DNA from: Hungatella sp.
Lineage (GTDB): Bacteria > Bacillota > Clostridia > Lachnospirales > Lachnospiraceae
Reading direction: 5' to 3'
NCBI GenBank assembly: GCA_009712635.1
Contig: WASS01000007.1
Coordinates: 1-64,000 of the forward strand
DNA length: 64,000 nucleotides
Part shown: one piece after another, positions 19,704-28,405 of the stretch
Layout: each line of letters begins with the position of its first letter
Numbering within the stretch: the first letter of the stretch is position 1
The notes under the pieces: generated by a model
What the model was told of the DNA's origin: nothing
Databases searched by the model: none
Seen by the model: the letters and a program-made list of their open reading frames with translations, nothing else
Translations under genes and position numbers: made by a program

Positions 19704-20411
19704 TTGATTAATATTGCTGTATGTGATGATAATGACAATATGATACTTGAGTTAAAAAACAGGATATTCGATTATATGAGTGAAACCAGTTATAAAGCCG
19801 AGGTTCATTCATTTTCCTGTGCTGAGGACCTGCTTAAAAGCGATGAATTCTATGATATTATTTTTCTGGACATACAGATGGAAAATATAACTGGTATGGA
19901 AGCAGCAAAACAGATCAGGCAGTCCGGTTTGGAAAGCTTTCTTATATTTGTTACTATCCTGAAAGAATATGTCTATGATGCCTTTTCCGTAGAAGCTTCG
20001 GATTATCTGTTAAAGCCCTTAGACACTCAGCGCTTTCAATCTACAATGGCCCGCGTTCTTCAGCATGTTCAGGATAAAAAAACAGCCGTTTTAACCATTC
20101 AGAAAGGAGCCTGGTGTAAATCAATTCCATTCTCGGATATTTTATACTGCGAAGCAATTAACAGAAAAATCTTCGTTCATACAAAGCAGGAAATTATCGA
20201 CTACTATTTTAAGATTAATTCACTGGAAAATCAGCTGGAACCTGATTTCTTCTGCTGCCACCGCAGCTATCTTGTTAACCTTAAGGCCGTCTGCGGATAT
20301 GAAAATGGCCAGGCAAAACTGGTCAACGGGGAGAGCATACCGGTTTCAAGACTACGTATGCAGGCGTTCATGGAAGCAATGTTAAACTATATGAAGAAAG
20401 GAGACAGATAG
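19704..20411 (+). CDS. LytTR-type response regulator (Agr-like)
   Basis: The receiver domain starts INIAVCDDNDNM; the phospho-acceptor Asp is in DIIFLDIQMENITGMEAA, and the switch Lys is in SDYLLKPLDTQRF. The C-terminal LytTR DNA-binding domain runs from about residue 135 (FSDILYCEAINRKIFVHT through CHRSYLVNLKAV). The start is uncertain: a TTG with GAGG eight bases upstream gives a normal receiver start, while an in-frame ATG at 19665 would add an atypical hydrophobic leader. It is immediately followed by its histidine kinase. Confidence 0.88.
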   Translation: MINIAVCDDNDNMILELKNRIFDYMSETSYKAEVHSFSCAEDLLKSDEFYDIIFLDIQMENITGMEAAKQIRQSGLESFLIFVTILKEYVYDAFSVEASDYLLKPLDTQRFQSTMARVLQHVQDKKTAVLTIQKGAWCKSIPFSDILYCEAINRKIFVHTKQEIIDYYFKINSLENQLEPDFFCCHRSYLVNLKAVCGYENGQAKLVNGESIPVSRLRMQAFMEAMLNYMKKGDR

Positions 20412-21755
20412 ATGCCATTTACGGAACTGTTTAACAGCTGGTTTGATTTTATTTACTTTTTTTGCATTTTAAATGCCTGTCTTGCCTGTATAGAAGTCTG
20501 GTTTTTCAGCAGATTCTCAAATAAGAAAGTAAAATGGTATTATTTTGCTTCTTACATACTGATCATATACCTGTTGGCTTCTATGGAAATATCCATACGA
20601 GCTGCATTTCCTCTATCTACCCTTATGGAACTGGGAGCACTTTTTTTATTCGGCTGGCTGGCTTTAAAATGTGCACCGGCAATATCCGCAACTGTAGCCA
20701 TACTTGCCATCTGCATTATGCAAGTTGTTAACGGCATATTTCAGTCATTGTTAAGCCTCCTCTTAACAGTCCTTTTTCCCTATACAATGGTTCTTACAAC
20801 AATAAGCGGTCTGTTGGTGATGATAACTGTTTTTTTCTCCTATCGCCTTGTCCTGACATGGCTGAAAGACAGAAAAGTTCCCATGCTGCCATATATCCTG
20901 ATACTGATGCTGCCAATCCTCTTTGTGCTTTTGGTTATGCAGTATGTTTTTTCAATATATGGAAATACAGTTACAGTCAGTGCTGACGGAACCAGAATTT
21001 CTCCTGAGGTAAATGACTGGACCATGCTGATCATTCAGATAGCAGCCTATCTATGCCTGTTTGCAGTTCTTTTTGCTTATAAAGAATTACTGAAAGGTTT
21101 CGCTCTTCAGATGCGCAATACGCTTCTGGAACAGCAGGTAAATGCTCAGGCCAACTCGGTCCAGGAAATGCAGATGCGATATGAAATGACAAGAACGTTC
21201 CGGCATGACTTAAATGGGCACTGGACCGTTCTTGGTGGCTTTTTAAAAACAGGAGAAGCAGATAAAGCATTGGAATATCTTGGAAAGCTGACCACTATGT
21301 CCGATCAGCTTTCCTTTCCATGCCAGACAGGAAATGCGGTATTAAATATCCTGTTAACAAATAAATTGGGAATTGCGCATCAAAAGGGAATCGATGTTGA
21401 CTGCACCGTGAAAATTCCTGACAACTGTATGCTCGATGATATGGATTTGTGCATCCTATTCTCCAATGCGGTAGATAATGCTGTTAAAGCCTGTATTGCA
21501 GGAAATCAAACCGGTCCATTTCTAACTCTGAAAACAATTCAGAAAGGCGACTTTTTTATGATAAACATCAAAAACAGCCGTTCTGACGTTTTTTTGCCCG
21601 TCAGTGGTACTGGAATCGGACTTCAGAGTATAAAAGCGGTTGCCGAGAAATACCATGGTACAGTTCAAATTGAAAAAACTCCCAAAACATTTCGATTAAC
21701 CGTACTTTTTCTCATTCCACAACACTCAGACAGCATCTCAATGCATCTCACTTGA
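20412..21755 (+). CDS. GHKL sensor histidine kinase (AgrC/NatK-like)
   Basis: A 447-residue partner of the preceding LytTR regulator; the ATG abuts its stop codon. The N-terminal half carries six or seven membrane segments up to about residue 225. A coiled linker leads to the H-box FRHDLNGHWTVL. N-box LFSNAVDNAVKAC and G-box GTGIGLQSIKAVAEKYHG complete the ATPase. Such membrane sensors often detect peptides. No AgrB or AgrD gene is visible nearby, so the ligand is unknown. Confidence 0.88.
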   Translation: MPFTELFNSWFDFIYFFCILNACLACIEVWFFSRFSNKKVKWYYFASYILIIYLLASMEISIRAAFPLSTLMELGALFLFGWLALKCAPAISATVAILAICIMQVVNGIFQSLLSLLLTVLFPYTMVLTTISGLLVMITVFFSYRLVLTWLKDRKVPMLPYILILMLPILFVLLVMQYVFSIYGNTVTVSADGTRISPEVNDWTMLIIQIAAYLCLFAVLFAYKELLKGFALQMRNTLLEQQVNAQANSVQEMQMRYEMTRTFRHDLNGHWTVLGGFLKTGEADKALEYLGKLTTMSDQLSFPCQTGNAVLNILLTNKLGIAHQKGIDVDCTVKIPDNCMLDDMDLCILFSNAVDNAVKACIAGNQTGPFLTLKTIQKGDFFMINIKNSRSDVFLPVSGTGIGLQSIKAVAEKYHGTVQIEKTPKTFRLTVLFLIPQHSDSISMHLT

Positions 21756-21812
21756 ATCTCCATGATATCCCTTATATATTCATAGTATCTCAGAAAAAAA
21801 GGAGGCATTAAG

Positions 21813-22169
21813 ATGAATATCAGTAGCATAGGGATATCCCCACCACAATTCCCGTCTGAAACAGACCCTGTTACACGGCCAGAACAGGACAATACCGACG
21901 ATATTGAACAGCAGATAAAAACCCTGGATAAGGAAAAGGGGAAACTGGAGGGGCAGCGGGATAAAGAAAGAAATCCTTTCGCTTTGCAGCAAAGTGAGAA
22001 ATACAAAGAGCTGGAAAAGAGGATCAAGGAATTAGACAAGCAGATACAGCAATTAAAAGCAGAGGCTACATCCTCGCAGAAAAAAGCAGGAAGCCAAAAC
22101 AAGGAAGCAGTTTCTTCCAGAAATCCTTTTGATACTTATGAATCTGAAAAACAGGAATCTAACGGTTAG
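21813..22169 (+). CDS. FlxA-like coiled-coil protein
   Basis: A 118-residue hydrophilic protein with a strong AGGAGG ribosome site. From about residue 30 to 90 it is an almost continuous charged coiled coil (DIEQQIKTLDKEKGKLEGQR, YKELEKRIKELDKQIQQLKA), the pattern of FlxA-like proteins. It has no signal peptide. The N-terminus contains a Pro/Thr-rich disordered stretch. It lies 57 bases after the kinase gene and may be co-transcribed. Function unknown. Confidence 0.7.
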   Translation: MNISSIGISPPQFPSETDPVTRPEQDNTDDIEQQIKTLDKEKGKLEGQRDKERNPFALQQSEKYKELEKRIKELDKQIQQLKAEATSSQKKAGSQNKEAVSSRNPFDTYESEKQESNG

Positions 22170-22172
22170 CAA

Positions 22173-22215
22173 AAATCCTCCGATAAAGGCAATACATACC
22201 CTTATCGGAGGATTT
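22173..22215. terminator. Bidirectional terminator before trxB end
   Basis: AAATCCTCCGATAA and TTATCGGAGGATTT form a perfect 14-bp stem with a 15-base loop, between the converging FlxA-like gene and trxB. Confidence 0.88.
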
Positions 22216-22228
22216 ATTTGAATCAGTT

Positions 22229-23152
22229 TTATTTTCCGTATCTTGTCAGATAACGTTCTACACTTGTAATTGCATTTGCTCCGTCTGAAACTGCCGTGGA
22301 TACCTGTCTTAACTGTTTGGTCCGAACATCACCTGCAGCAAAAATACCGGGAACATTGGTCTCGCAGTCCTCTCCTGCCTTGATGTAACCATGATCCATT
22401 TCCACAAGGTTATCAAAGGCTTCGCTCTGTGGATTAATTCCAACTGCAATAAACACGCCGTCAACGGAAAGTTTGTTTGTTTCTTCCGTTTTTGAATTCT
22501 TTATGGTAAGAGACTCAACCTGGTCTCCGCCTTCTATTTCTTCGACCACGGTATCCCAGATGATCTCCACATTCTCCTGATTAAACAACTGTGTCTGCAG
22601 TGTCTTTGCTCCACGCAGTTCATCTCTTCTGTGAATTAAGTACACCTTCTTGCACATTCTGGAAAGGAATATGGCGTCTTCAATTGCCACATCGCCTCCG
22701 CCTACAACGGCGGCTACCTTGTTTCGGAAAAATGCTCCGTCACAGGTTGCACAATAGGAAACACCCATTCCGGTCAGTTCTTTCTCTCCAACGACGCTGA
22801 GCTTTCTATACAGAGCACCAGTTGCGATAATGACCGATTTAGTCACATAGGATTGTTCCTGACCTACAACGGTGAATTCTCCGTCTGCTGCCTCAATCCG
22901 AAGCACTTCGTCCGTAACAAAATCTGCTCCCAGCTTTTCTGCATGATCCCGAAATTTCATACCCAGGTCAAATCCGTTAATTCCGGGAAGCCCCGGATAA
23001 TTATCGACTTCGTAGGTATTGAGAATCTGGCCGCCACTGGCGACTTCTTTTTCAATCACTACCATCTTTAGCTCAGCTCTTTTTCCATATACTGCAGCAG
23101 TAAGACCTGCCGGACCTGACCCTATAATCACAACGTCATAAATCTCATTCAT
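22229..23152 (-). CDS. trxB: Thioredoxin-disulfide reductase
   Basis: Flavoenzyme that reduces thioredoxin with NADPH. FAD motif GSGPAGLTAAVYGKRAELK is at the N-terminus, the redox centre is SYCATCDGAFF near residue 135, and the NADPH-binding motif is VVGGGDVAIEDAIFLS. The C-terminal GIFAAGDVRTKQLRQV is typical. Length is 307 residues, as usual. It is transcribed alone, divergent from the SDR gene. Confidence 0.95.
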   Translation of the reverse strand: MNEIYDVVIIGSGPAGLTAAVYGKRAELKMVVIEKEVASGGQILNTYEVDNYPGLPGINGFDLGMKFRDHAEKLGADFVTDEVLRIEAADGEFTVVGQEQSYVTKSVIIATGALYRKLSVVGEKELTGMGVSYCATCDGAFFRNKVAAVVGGGDVAIEDAIFLSRMCKKVYLIHRRDELRGAKTLQTQLFNQENVEIIWDTVVEEIEGGDQVESLTIKNSKTEETNKLSVDGVFIAVGINPQSEAFDNLVEMDHGYIKAGEDCETNVPGIFAAGDVRTKQLRQVSTAVSDGANAITSVERYLTRYGK

Positions 23153-23301
23153 TTTATCTACCTGCTTTCTTTATTTTGTATTACAGATTCATTTGTAATC
23201 ATTATATCTCACCCATCTTTTTGTATGCAATGCCCTCGTTGCATTTTAAAGCAGAATTTGTTAAAATAATAGCATCACATAACGACAGAAAGGGTGGTTT
23301 T

Positions 23302-24033
23302 ATGTCTAGAAAAACAGTACTTGTAACTGGCGCTTCCCGGGGAATCGGAAAGGCCATTGCTGTCAAATTTGCAAAAAAAGGATACAATGTGGTCATTAAC
23401 TGTCTTCATAATGAAGACCGCCTTTTGCAGACCAGGAAGGAACTGGAGTCCTATCAGATCTCCTGCCTTTCCTATATGGGTGATATGGGAGATATGAATC
23501 AGTGCCAGGAACTCTTCCAGATGATAAAAAAACAGTTTGGTTCTCTGGATGTTCTGGTTAATAATGCAGGGATCTCCTACATCGGACTCCTTCAGGATAT
23601 GACGACAGAAGCCTGGGACCGAATTATACGGACCAATTTAACCTCTGCCTTTCATTGTTCCAAGCTGGCAATTCCGGGAATGCTGGAACGCAAGCAGGGC
23701 AAAATTATAAACATCTCCTCTATCTGGGGTGTCTCGGGTGCATCCTGTGAAGTCGCCTATTCCGCCACCAAGGGTGGGATTAATGCATTCACCAAGGCTC
23801 TTGCCAAAGAGCTGGCCCCAAGTAATATCCAGGTCAATGCAGTGGCATGCGGAGCCATCGATACAGAGATGAATCAGTTTTTAAGCGAAGATGAATTAAT
23901 CGCTCTCATTGATGAGATTCCAGCCGGAAGACTGGGAAAAGCGGAAGAGGTAGCAGATCTTGTCTATCACCTGGGCTATAAAAACTCCTATCTAACCGGT
24001 CAGATCATCGGTCTTGACGGAGGATTTATTTAA
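23302..24033 (+). CDS. SDR-family oxidoreductase (FabG-like)
   Basis: About 243 residues from the ATG preceded by AGAAAGGGTGG; the open frame extends 42 codons upstream without a ribosome site. The cofactor loop is TGASRGIGKAIA, the structural motif is NNAG, and the active site is Ser with YSATKGG (Tyr-x-x-x-Lys). The C-terminal NSYLTGQIIGLDGGF is typical of 3-oxoacyl-ACP reductases. No fatty-acid genes are nearby, so the substrate cannot be named. Its 3' end overlaps the converging MarR gene by 42 bases. Confidence 0.88.
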   Translation: MSRKTVLVTGASRGIGKAIAVKFAKKGYNVVINCLHNEDRLLQTRKELESYQISCLSYMGDMGDMNQCQELFQMIKKQFGSLDVLVNNAGISYIGLLQDMTTEAWDRIIRTNLTSAFHCSKLAIPGMLERKQGKIINISSIWGVSGASCEVAYSATKGGINAFTKALAKELAPSNIQVNAVACGAIDTEMNQFLSEDELIALIDEIPAGRLGKAEEVADLVYHLGYKNSYLTGQIIGLDGGFI

Positions 24034-24498
24034 AAAACTCTCCACATTCTGATTCATGATCGACGCGGTGCGGTGAAGAATTTTAAGATCTTCTTCGGGG
24101 ATCTCCCTGTGAAGTTCTTCCACAAATTCCTTCCTGCACCGCCTGATCCGTTCCACAATTTCCTCGCTTTTCTCCGTAAGCTGGAGGTGGACCAGCCTTC
24201 TGTCCTTCTTATCTCTGTCTGCTTTTAAATATCCTTTCTCACTGAGAGAATCTACAGATCTTGCAATCAGACCCTTGGAGATATTTCTATACTGCGCAAT
24301 CTCCGAAGCACTTTTAAGTCCCTCACTATTTGCCAGAAACATCATGACTACTATCTCATTAGGAGTGAAACCGTACTCCGATACAGACTGACTGCACAGC
24401 TTCTGGTATACCTTATCGATTTTTACAAAACATGCCAGACAGCACTCTTCTTCCTGTCTCATTCTTTCTCCTGGCATATTGGTTATAGACTCATTCAT
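23992..24498 (-). CDS. MarR-family transcriptional regulator
   Basis: A 168-residue winged-helix repressor. The core runs from FVKIDKVYQKLCSQSVSEYG through the recognition helix NISKGLIARSVDSLSEKGYL to the wing DRKDRRLVHLQLT. Four cysteines lie in the N-terminal third (ECCLAC, LCSQ), which might allow redox sensing (inference). A perfect inverted repeat lies upstream and is a candidate autoregulatory operator. The convergent 3' overlap with the SDR gene suggests antisense interference. Confidence 0.85.
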   Translation of the reverse strand: MNESITNMPGERMRQEEECCLACFVKIDKVYQKLCSQSVSEYGFTPNEIVVMMFLANSEGLKSASEIAQYRNISKGLIARSVDSLSEKGYLKADRDKKDRRLVHLQLTEKSEEIVERIRRCRKEFVEELHREIPEEDLKILHRTASIMNQNVESFLNKSSVKTDDLTG

Positions 24499-24566
24499 AA
24501 CAACACCCTTACTAAATCATATGAGAAAATTACCGCACTGTATACTATGGCAGCTATTACAACGCT

Positions 24567-24586
24567 TTCAATAGTTCATTATTGAA
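24567..24586. promoter_or_regulatory. Inverted repeat, candidate MarR operator
   Basis: TTCAATA, six bases, TATTGAA: a perfect 7-bp dyad with half-site spacing suited to a MarR dimer, about 70 bases upstream of the MarR start. Its 3' half includes a TTGAA that could be part of the gene's -35 region on the minus strand. Confidence 0.45.
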
Positions 24587-24644
24587 CCGTTTACTTTTGA
24601 AGTATATCTCATAGAAAAGCACCTGTCAACCCCGTATAGAAAAA

Positions 24645-24672
24645 ACCCGGAAAAAGAAATCCTTTTCCGGGT
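24645..24672 (-). terminator. Terminator downstream of yajC
   Basis: ACCCGGAAAAG and CTTTTCCGGGT form a stem around a short loop, followed on the minus strand by a T run; it lies nine bases past the yajC stop. Confidence 0.85.
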
Positions 24673-24680
24673 AATAATTT

Positions 24681-24977
24681 TTATGCTTCTGGCTTTTCAA
24701 CCTGTGCAATTTGTGACTTCTGCATAGGAATTCTGCAGTTTTTGTTATTGCCGAATTCAACGATAACGGTATCATCAGTCATATCGATAATAACTCCATA
24801 AAATCCGCTGCTGGTTAATATACTGTCACCGACTGCAATACTGGCGAACATCTCCTGCTGTCTTTTTTTCTCTTTCTTCTGTGGTCTGATCGCAATAAAA
24901 TACATGAAGCCAAAGATTACTGCAATGTAAATTACCCAGAAACCCATGCCCATTGTACCGCCTGTTGCTAATAACAT
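24681..24977 (-). CDS. yajC: Preprotein translocase subunit YajC
   Basis: A 98-residue single-span membrane protein of the SecDF-YajC accessory complex. The membrane helix covers about residues 12-32 (VIYIAVIFGFMYFIAIRPQKK) and is followed by the conserved basic stretch KKEKKRQQEM and the C-terminal VGDSILTSSGFYGVI domain. AAGGAGG precedes the ATG. It is the last gene of the leftward secDF-tgt-yajC run. Confidence 0.93.
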   Translation of the reverse strand: MLLATGGTMGMGFWVIYIAVIFGFMYFIAIRPQKKEKKRQQEMFASIAVGDSILTSSGFYGVIIDMTDDTVIVEFGNNKNCRIPMQKSQIAQVEKPEA

Positions 24978-25031
24978 AACCGTTTCCTCCTTAAATATCG
25001 ATCTGCCGTCTGCCTGTCCTAAAAGGGGGCC

Positions 25032-26174
25032 TTATGCCTCGGAACCACCGGCCATCATGCCGGACAGTTTCCTCTCCTTATACTCTCCATAACGGTGATT
25101 CTCGATTGCTTCGCGAATCTCTTCCATCATTGTATTATAAAAATATAGATTATGCAAGACACATAATCTCATGCCCAGCATTTCTTTTGCTTTTAATAAA
25201 TGCCTGATGTAAGCTCTGCTGTAGGAACGGCAGGTGGGGCACTGGCACCCTTCTTCAATCGGCTTATGATCCAGTTCAAATTTGGAATTAAATAAATTTA
25301 ATTTTCCATGGTTTGTATAAACGTGGCCGTGACGACCGTTTCTTGACGGATAAACACAGTCAAAGAAATCCACGCCCCGATCCACAGCCTCCAGGATATT
25401 GGCAGGAGTTCCGACTCCCATCAGGTAAGTGGGCTTATTCTCAGGCAGATAAGGCACCGTCTCATCAAGAATCCGATACATCTCCGAGTGGCTCTCTCCT
25501 ACTGCAAGACCGCCCAGAGCGTATCCATCAAGATCCATGGCCGATATGGTTTTAGCATGGGCTATTCTGATATCTTCAAACGTTCCGCCCTGATTAATAC
25601 CAAAGAGCAGCTGATCTTTATTAATGGTATCAGGCAGCTCATTTAACCTTGCCATCTCTTTCCTACACCTCTCCAGCCATCTGGTGGTACGGTCCACACT
25701 GTTTTGCATATATTCCCTGGTAGCCGGATGAGGAGGGCATTCATCAAATGCCATAGCAATGGTAGATGCCAGATTGGACTGGATCTGCATGCTTTCTTCC
25801 GGACCCATAAAGATCTTGTGTCCGTCAATATGGGACTGGAAATACACACCCTCTTCCTTAATCTTTCTAAGACCAGTCAGAGAAAACACCTGAAAGCCGC
25901 CAGAATCTGTAAGAATGGGGCGGTCCCAGTTCATAAACTGGTGAAGACCCCCAAATTCCTTAATCAACCGGTCGCCTGTGCGCACATGAAGATGATAGGT
26001 ATTGGAAAGTTCCACCTGGGTTTTAATTTCCCTGAGATCATCGGTGGAAACAGCCCCTTTAATGGCTGCTACCGTTCCCACATTCATAAATACCGGCGTC
26101 TGGATTGTTCCATGCACTGTAGTAACTTCCGCCCGTTTTGCACGTCCGTCTTTTGCAATGATTTTATAGTTCAT
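25032..26174 (-). CDS. tgt: Queuine tRNA-ribosyltransferase
   Basis: Exchanges guanine 34 for a queuosine precursor in GUN tRNAs. TIM-barrel signatures include DSGGFQVFSLTGL, the nucleophile region DCVYPSRNGRHG, and the zinc site CQCPTCRSYSRAYIRHL. At 380 residues it is the normal bacterial size. It lies between secDF and yajC, a conserved arrangement in many Firmicutes. Confidence 0.95.
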   Translation of the reverse strand: MNYKIIAKDGRAKRAEVTTVHGTIQTPVFMNVGTVAAIKGAVSTDDLREIKTQVELSNTYHLHVRTGDRLIKEFGGLHQFMNWDRPILTDSGGFQVFSLTGLRKIKEEGVYFQSHIDGHKIFMGPEESMQIQSNLASTIAMAFDECPPHPATREYMQNSVDRTTRWLERCRKEMARLNELPDTINKDQLLFGINQGGTFEDIRIAHAKTISAMDLDGYALGGLAVGESHSEMYRILDETVPYLPENKPTYLMGVGTPANILEAVDRGVDFFDCVYPSRNGRHGHVYTNHGKLNLFNSKFELDHKPIEEGCQCPTCRSYSRAYIRHLLKAKEMLGMRLCVLHNLYFYNTMMEEIREAIENHRYGEYKERKLSGMMAGGSEA

Positions 26175-26190
26175 TTACAATTCCTTACTT

Positions 26191-28344
26191 TTATTTTTTG
26201 CTGTTTTTTGCAGTTGCTTTTACACCAGAATTCTTTTTTCCCTTATTCACAGTCATAATATACCACAGGGATCCTGTCATACATACGGAAGAATAGGTAC
26301 CGCATACAATACCCACCATAAGCGGAAGAGCAAACTCCCGAATCGAGGAAACACCCATGATATAAAGTACAAATACCATGATAAATGTGGTAAGAGAGGT
26401 ATTAATACTTCTGGTAAATGTCTGAGTGATACTTAAGTTAACAATATCAATCAGTTCCATCTTACTCTGGGTCTTTAAGTTTTCGCGGATACGGTCAAAG
26501 ATAACGATGGTTGCATTAATAGAGTATCCCAAAATAGTAAGCATACATGCAATAAATGTAGAACCTACTGACCATCTGAGTACAGAATAACAGGTAAACA
26601 CAACCAATACATCATGAACCAGCGCCAGTACTGCACTGCTTGCGAACCGGATATCCTTAAACCGGAACCAGATGTACAGAAGCATAGAGATCGTAGCTAT
26701 GATAACAGCCACAACTGCATCCCGCTTCATCTCCTGGCTGACTGCACCAGAAATACTCTCAGCAGTAATTTTTTCCTGTTCCACACCAAAGTGATCCACC
26801 ATGGATTTATTCAGTACTTCTCTTTCATCCACAGTTAAAGTTCTGGTCTTAATAATTACTTCATTGCTTCCAGCTACTTTCTGTGTCTGAACATCTGCAT
26901 CCTTAGTCACCTCTTCCACAACCGGAACTACCTCTGAAGAAATCTTCTCCAGTGTCATGTCTTCATTAAACGTTACATTTGTAGATGTGCCGCCTTTAAA
27001 CTCCATACTGTAATTTAAAATACTTCCTGTCTGAGACTGATTGACACCAAGCCATACAAACCCAAGTGCGATAACAAGTAAAGAGACTGAGAACCAGATT
27101 ACGCGTTTAGAAACAAAATCAAACGGTTTTCTGTCTTTTTTAATTCCATAAAGCTTCTCATTATCAAAGCCTAACTGAAAGAGGCTGTTTAATACAAATT
27201 TGGTCACAAACAGCGCTGTAATCATGGAAAGCACAATACCGATTGCCAATGTAGCTGCAAATCCCTTTACTGTACCGGAGCCTCTCCAGAACAGTACGCC
27301 TGCAGCGATCAGAGTTGTAACGTTACCGTCAATAATTGCTGACAACGCTTTATGAAAACCAGCCTCAATCGCTGATTTAACCGTTTTTCCGTATCCGATC
27401 TCTTCTTTGATACGGGTAAAAATAATAACGTTTGCATCCACCGCCATACCGATGGAAAGAATAATACCTGCAACTCCCGGAAGAGTCAGTGTAACTTCAA
27501 ATGCCTTTAACAGAATTAAAATAACACCTACATAAATAGACAATGCTACCACTGATGCAAAACCAGGCAGTAAATAAACCAGAATCATAAACACTGCTAC
27601 GATAGCAAATCCAATTACACCTGCCTTTAAGCTGGTAGTAATCGCTTCCTGTCCAAGTTTTGCGCCTACTACATTGGAACGTAATTCTTCCAGCTCCAGA
27701 GAAAGAGAGCCAATGCGGATTGTGGAAGCCAGAGTTTCCGCCTCTTCATAAGAGCTCATTCCGCTGATCTGACACTGTCCCTGGGTAATTGGTTCCTGAA
27801 CTACGGGGTTTGAATAAACCTTACCATCATAAATAATAGCAATTCTTTTTCCAACATTGGCAGTTGTGACATCGCCGAACACTTTTTTTCCTTCATCAGT
27901 AAAGGTCAGATCTACCATATACTGCTTGATGCCGTTATTTTCAGTAATAACCGGTTTTGCCGTTGCTACCTGATTACCATTTAAAATAACTTTTCCAGCT
28001 TCATCTGTAAATGTTAATGAGCCAGGTTTTCCAAGCTCTTCCAGAATTGCATTGGCATCTGATACGCCAGGGATATCAACGTTAATACGGTTGTCTCCCT
28101 CCTGGTACACCTCTGCCTCTGTGCTGTAGTTTTCAACCCTCTGCTGCAGTTTGTAAATCGTGTCCTTCATATTCTCAGCACTTGGTTTCTCTTCTTTTGC
28201 CTGATAAGTGATGCTGACGCCCCCCGCCAGATCCAGTCCAAGCTTAATGTCACTCATGGTGGTATATCCGAAATAACCGCATAGTCCAACCATTGCCAGA
28301 GCAAAAATCAGCCCCAATAACCCTTTACCTTTGTTGCTTTTCAT
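26191..28344 (-). CDS. secDF: Fused protein translocase SecDF
   Basis: A 717-residue fusion of SecD (about residues 1-385) and SecF (about 405-717) with twelve membrane spans; it uses the proton motive force to aid late protein export. The SecD start has DIKLGLDLAGGVSITYQ, and its D4-D5 region has IILSIGMAVDANVIIFTRIKEE. SecF has NYSMEFKGGTSTNVTF and ILGYSINATIVIFDRIREN. GKGLLGLIF near the start is the first span. tgt follows 16 bases later. Confidence 0.95.
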   Translation of the reverse strand: MKSNKGKGLLGLIFALAMVGLCGYFGYTTMSDIKLGLDLAGGVSITYQAKEEKPSAENMKDTIYKLQQRVENYSTEAEVYQEGDNRINVDIPGVSDANAILEELGKPGSLTFTDEAGKVILNGNQVATAKPVITENNGIKQYMVDLTFTDEGKKVFGDVTTANVGKRIAIIYDGKVYSNPVVQEPITQGQCQISGMSSYEEAETLASTIRIGSLSLELEELRSNVVGAKLGQEAITTSLKAGVIGFAIVAVFMILVYLLPGFASVVALSIYVGVILILLKAFEVTLTLPGVAGIILSIGMAVDANVIIFTRIKEEIGYGKTVKSAIEAGFHKALSAIIDGNVTTLIAAGVLFWRGSGTVKGFAATLAIGIVLSMITALFVTKFVLNSLFQLGFDNEKLYGIKKDRKPFDFVSKRVIWFSVSLLVIALGFVWLGVNQSQTGSILNYSMEFKGGTSTNVTFNEDMTLEKISSEVVPVVEEVTKDADVQTQKVAGSNEVIIKTRTLTVDEREVLNKSMVDHFGVEQEKITAESISGAVSQEMKRDAVVAVIIATISMLLYIWFRFKDIRFASSAVLALVHDVLVVFTCYSVLRWSVGSTFIACMLTILGYSINATIVIFDRIRENLKTQSKMELIDIVNLSITQTFTRSINTSLTTFIMVFVLYIMGVSSIREFALPLMVGIVCGTYSSVCMTGSLWYIMTVNKGKKNSGVKATAKNSKK

Positions 28345-28405
28345 TACTTCTCTCCTTCACTTTTGTAATACACAAGTCTAAGACTAAATGCATGAACGTT
28401 CAGTC

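Noticed and set aside
25704-26258. 184-residue plus-strand open frame
   Set aside because: Antisense shadow of tgt with no ribosome site or recognisable domain.
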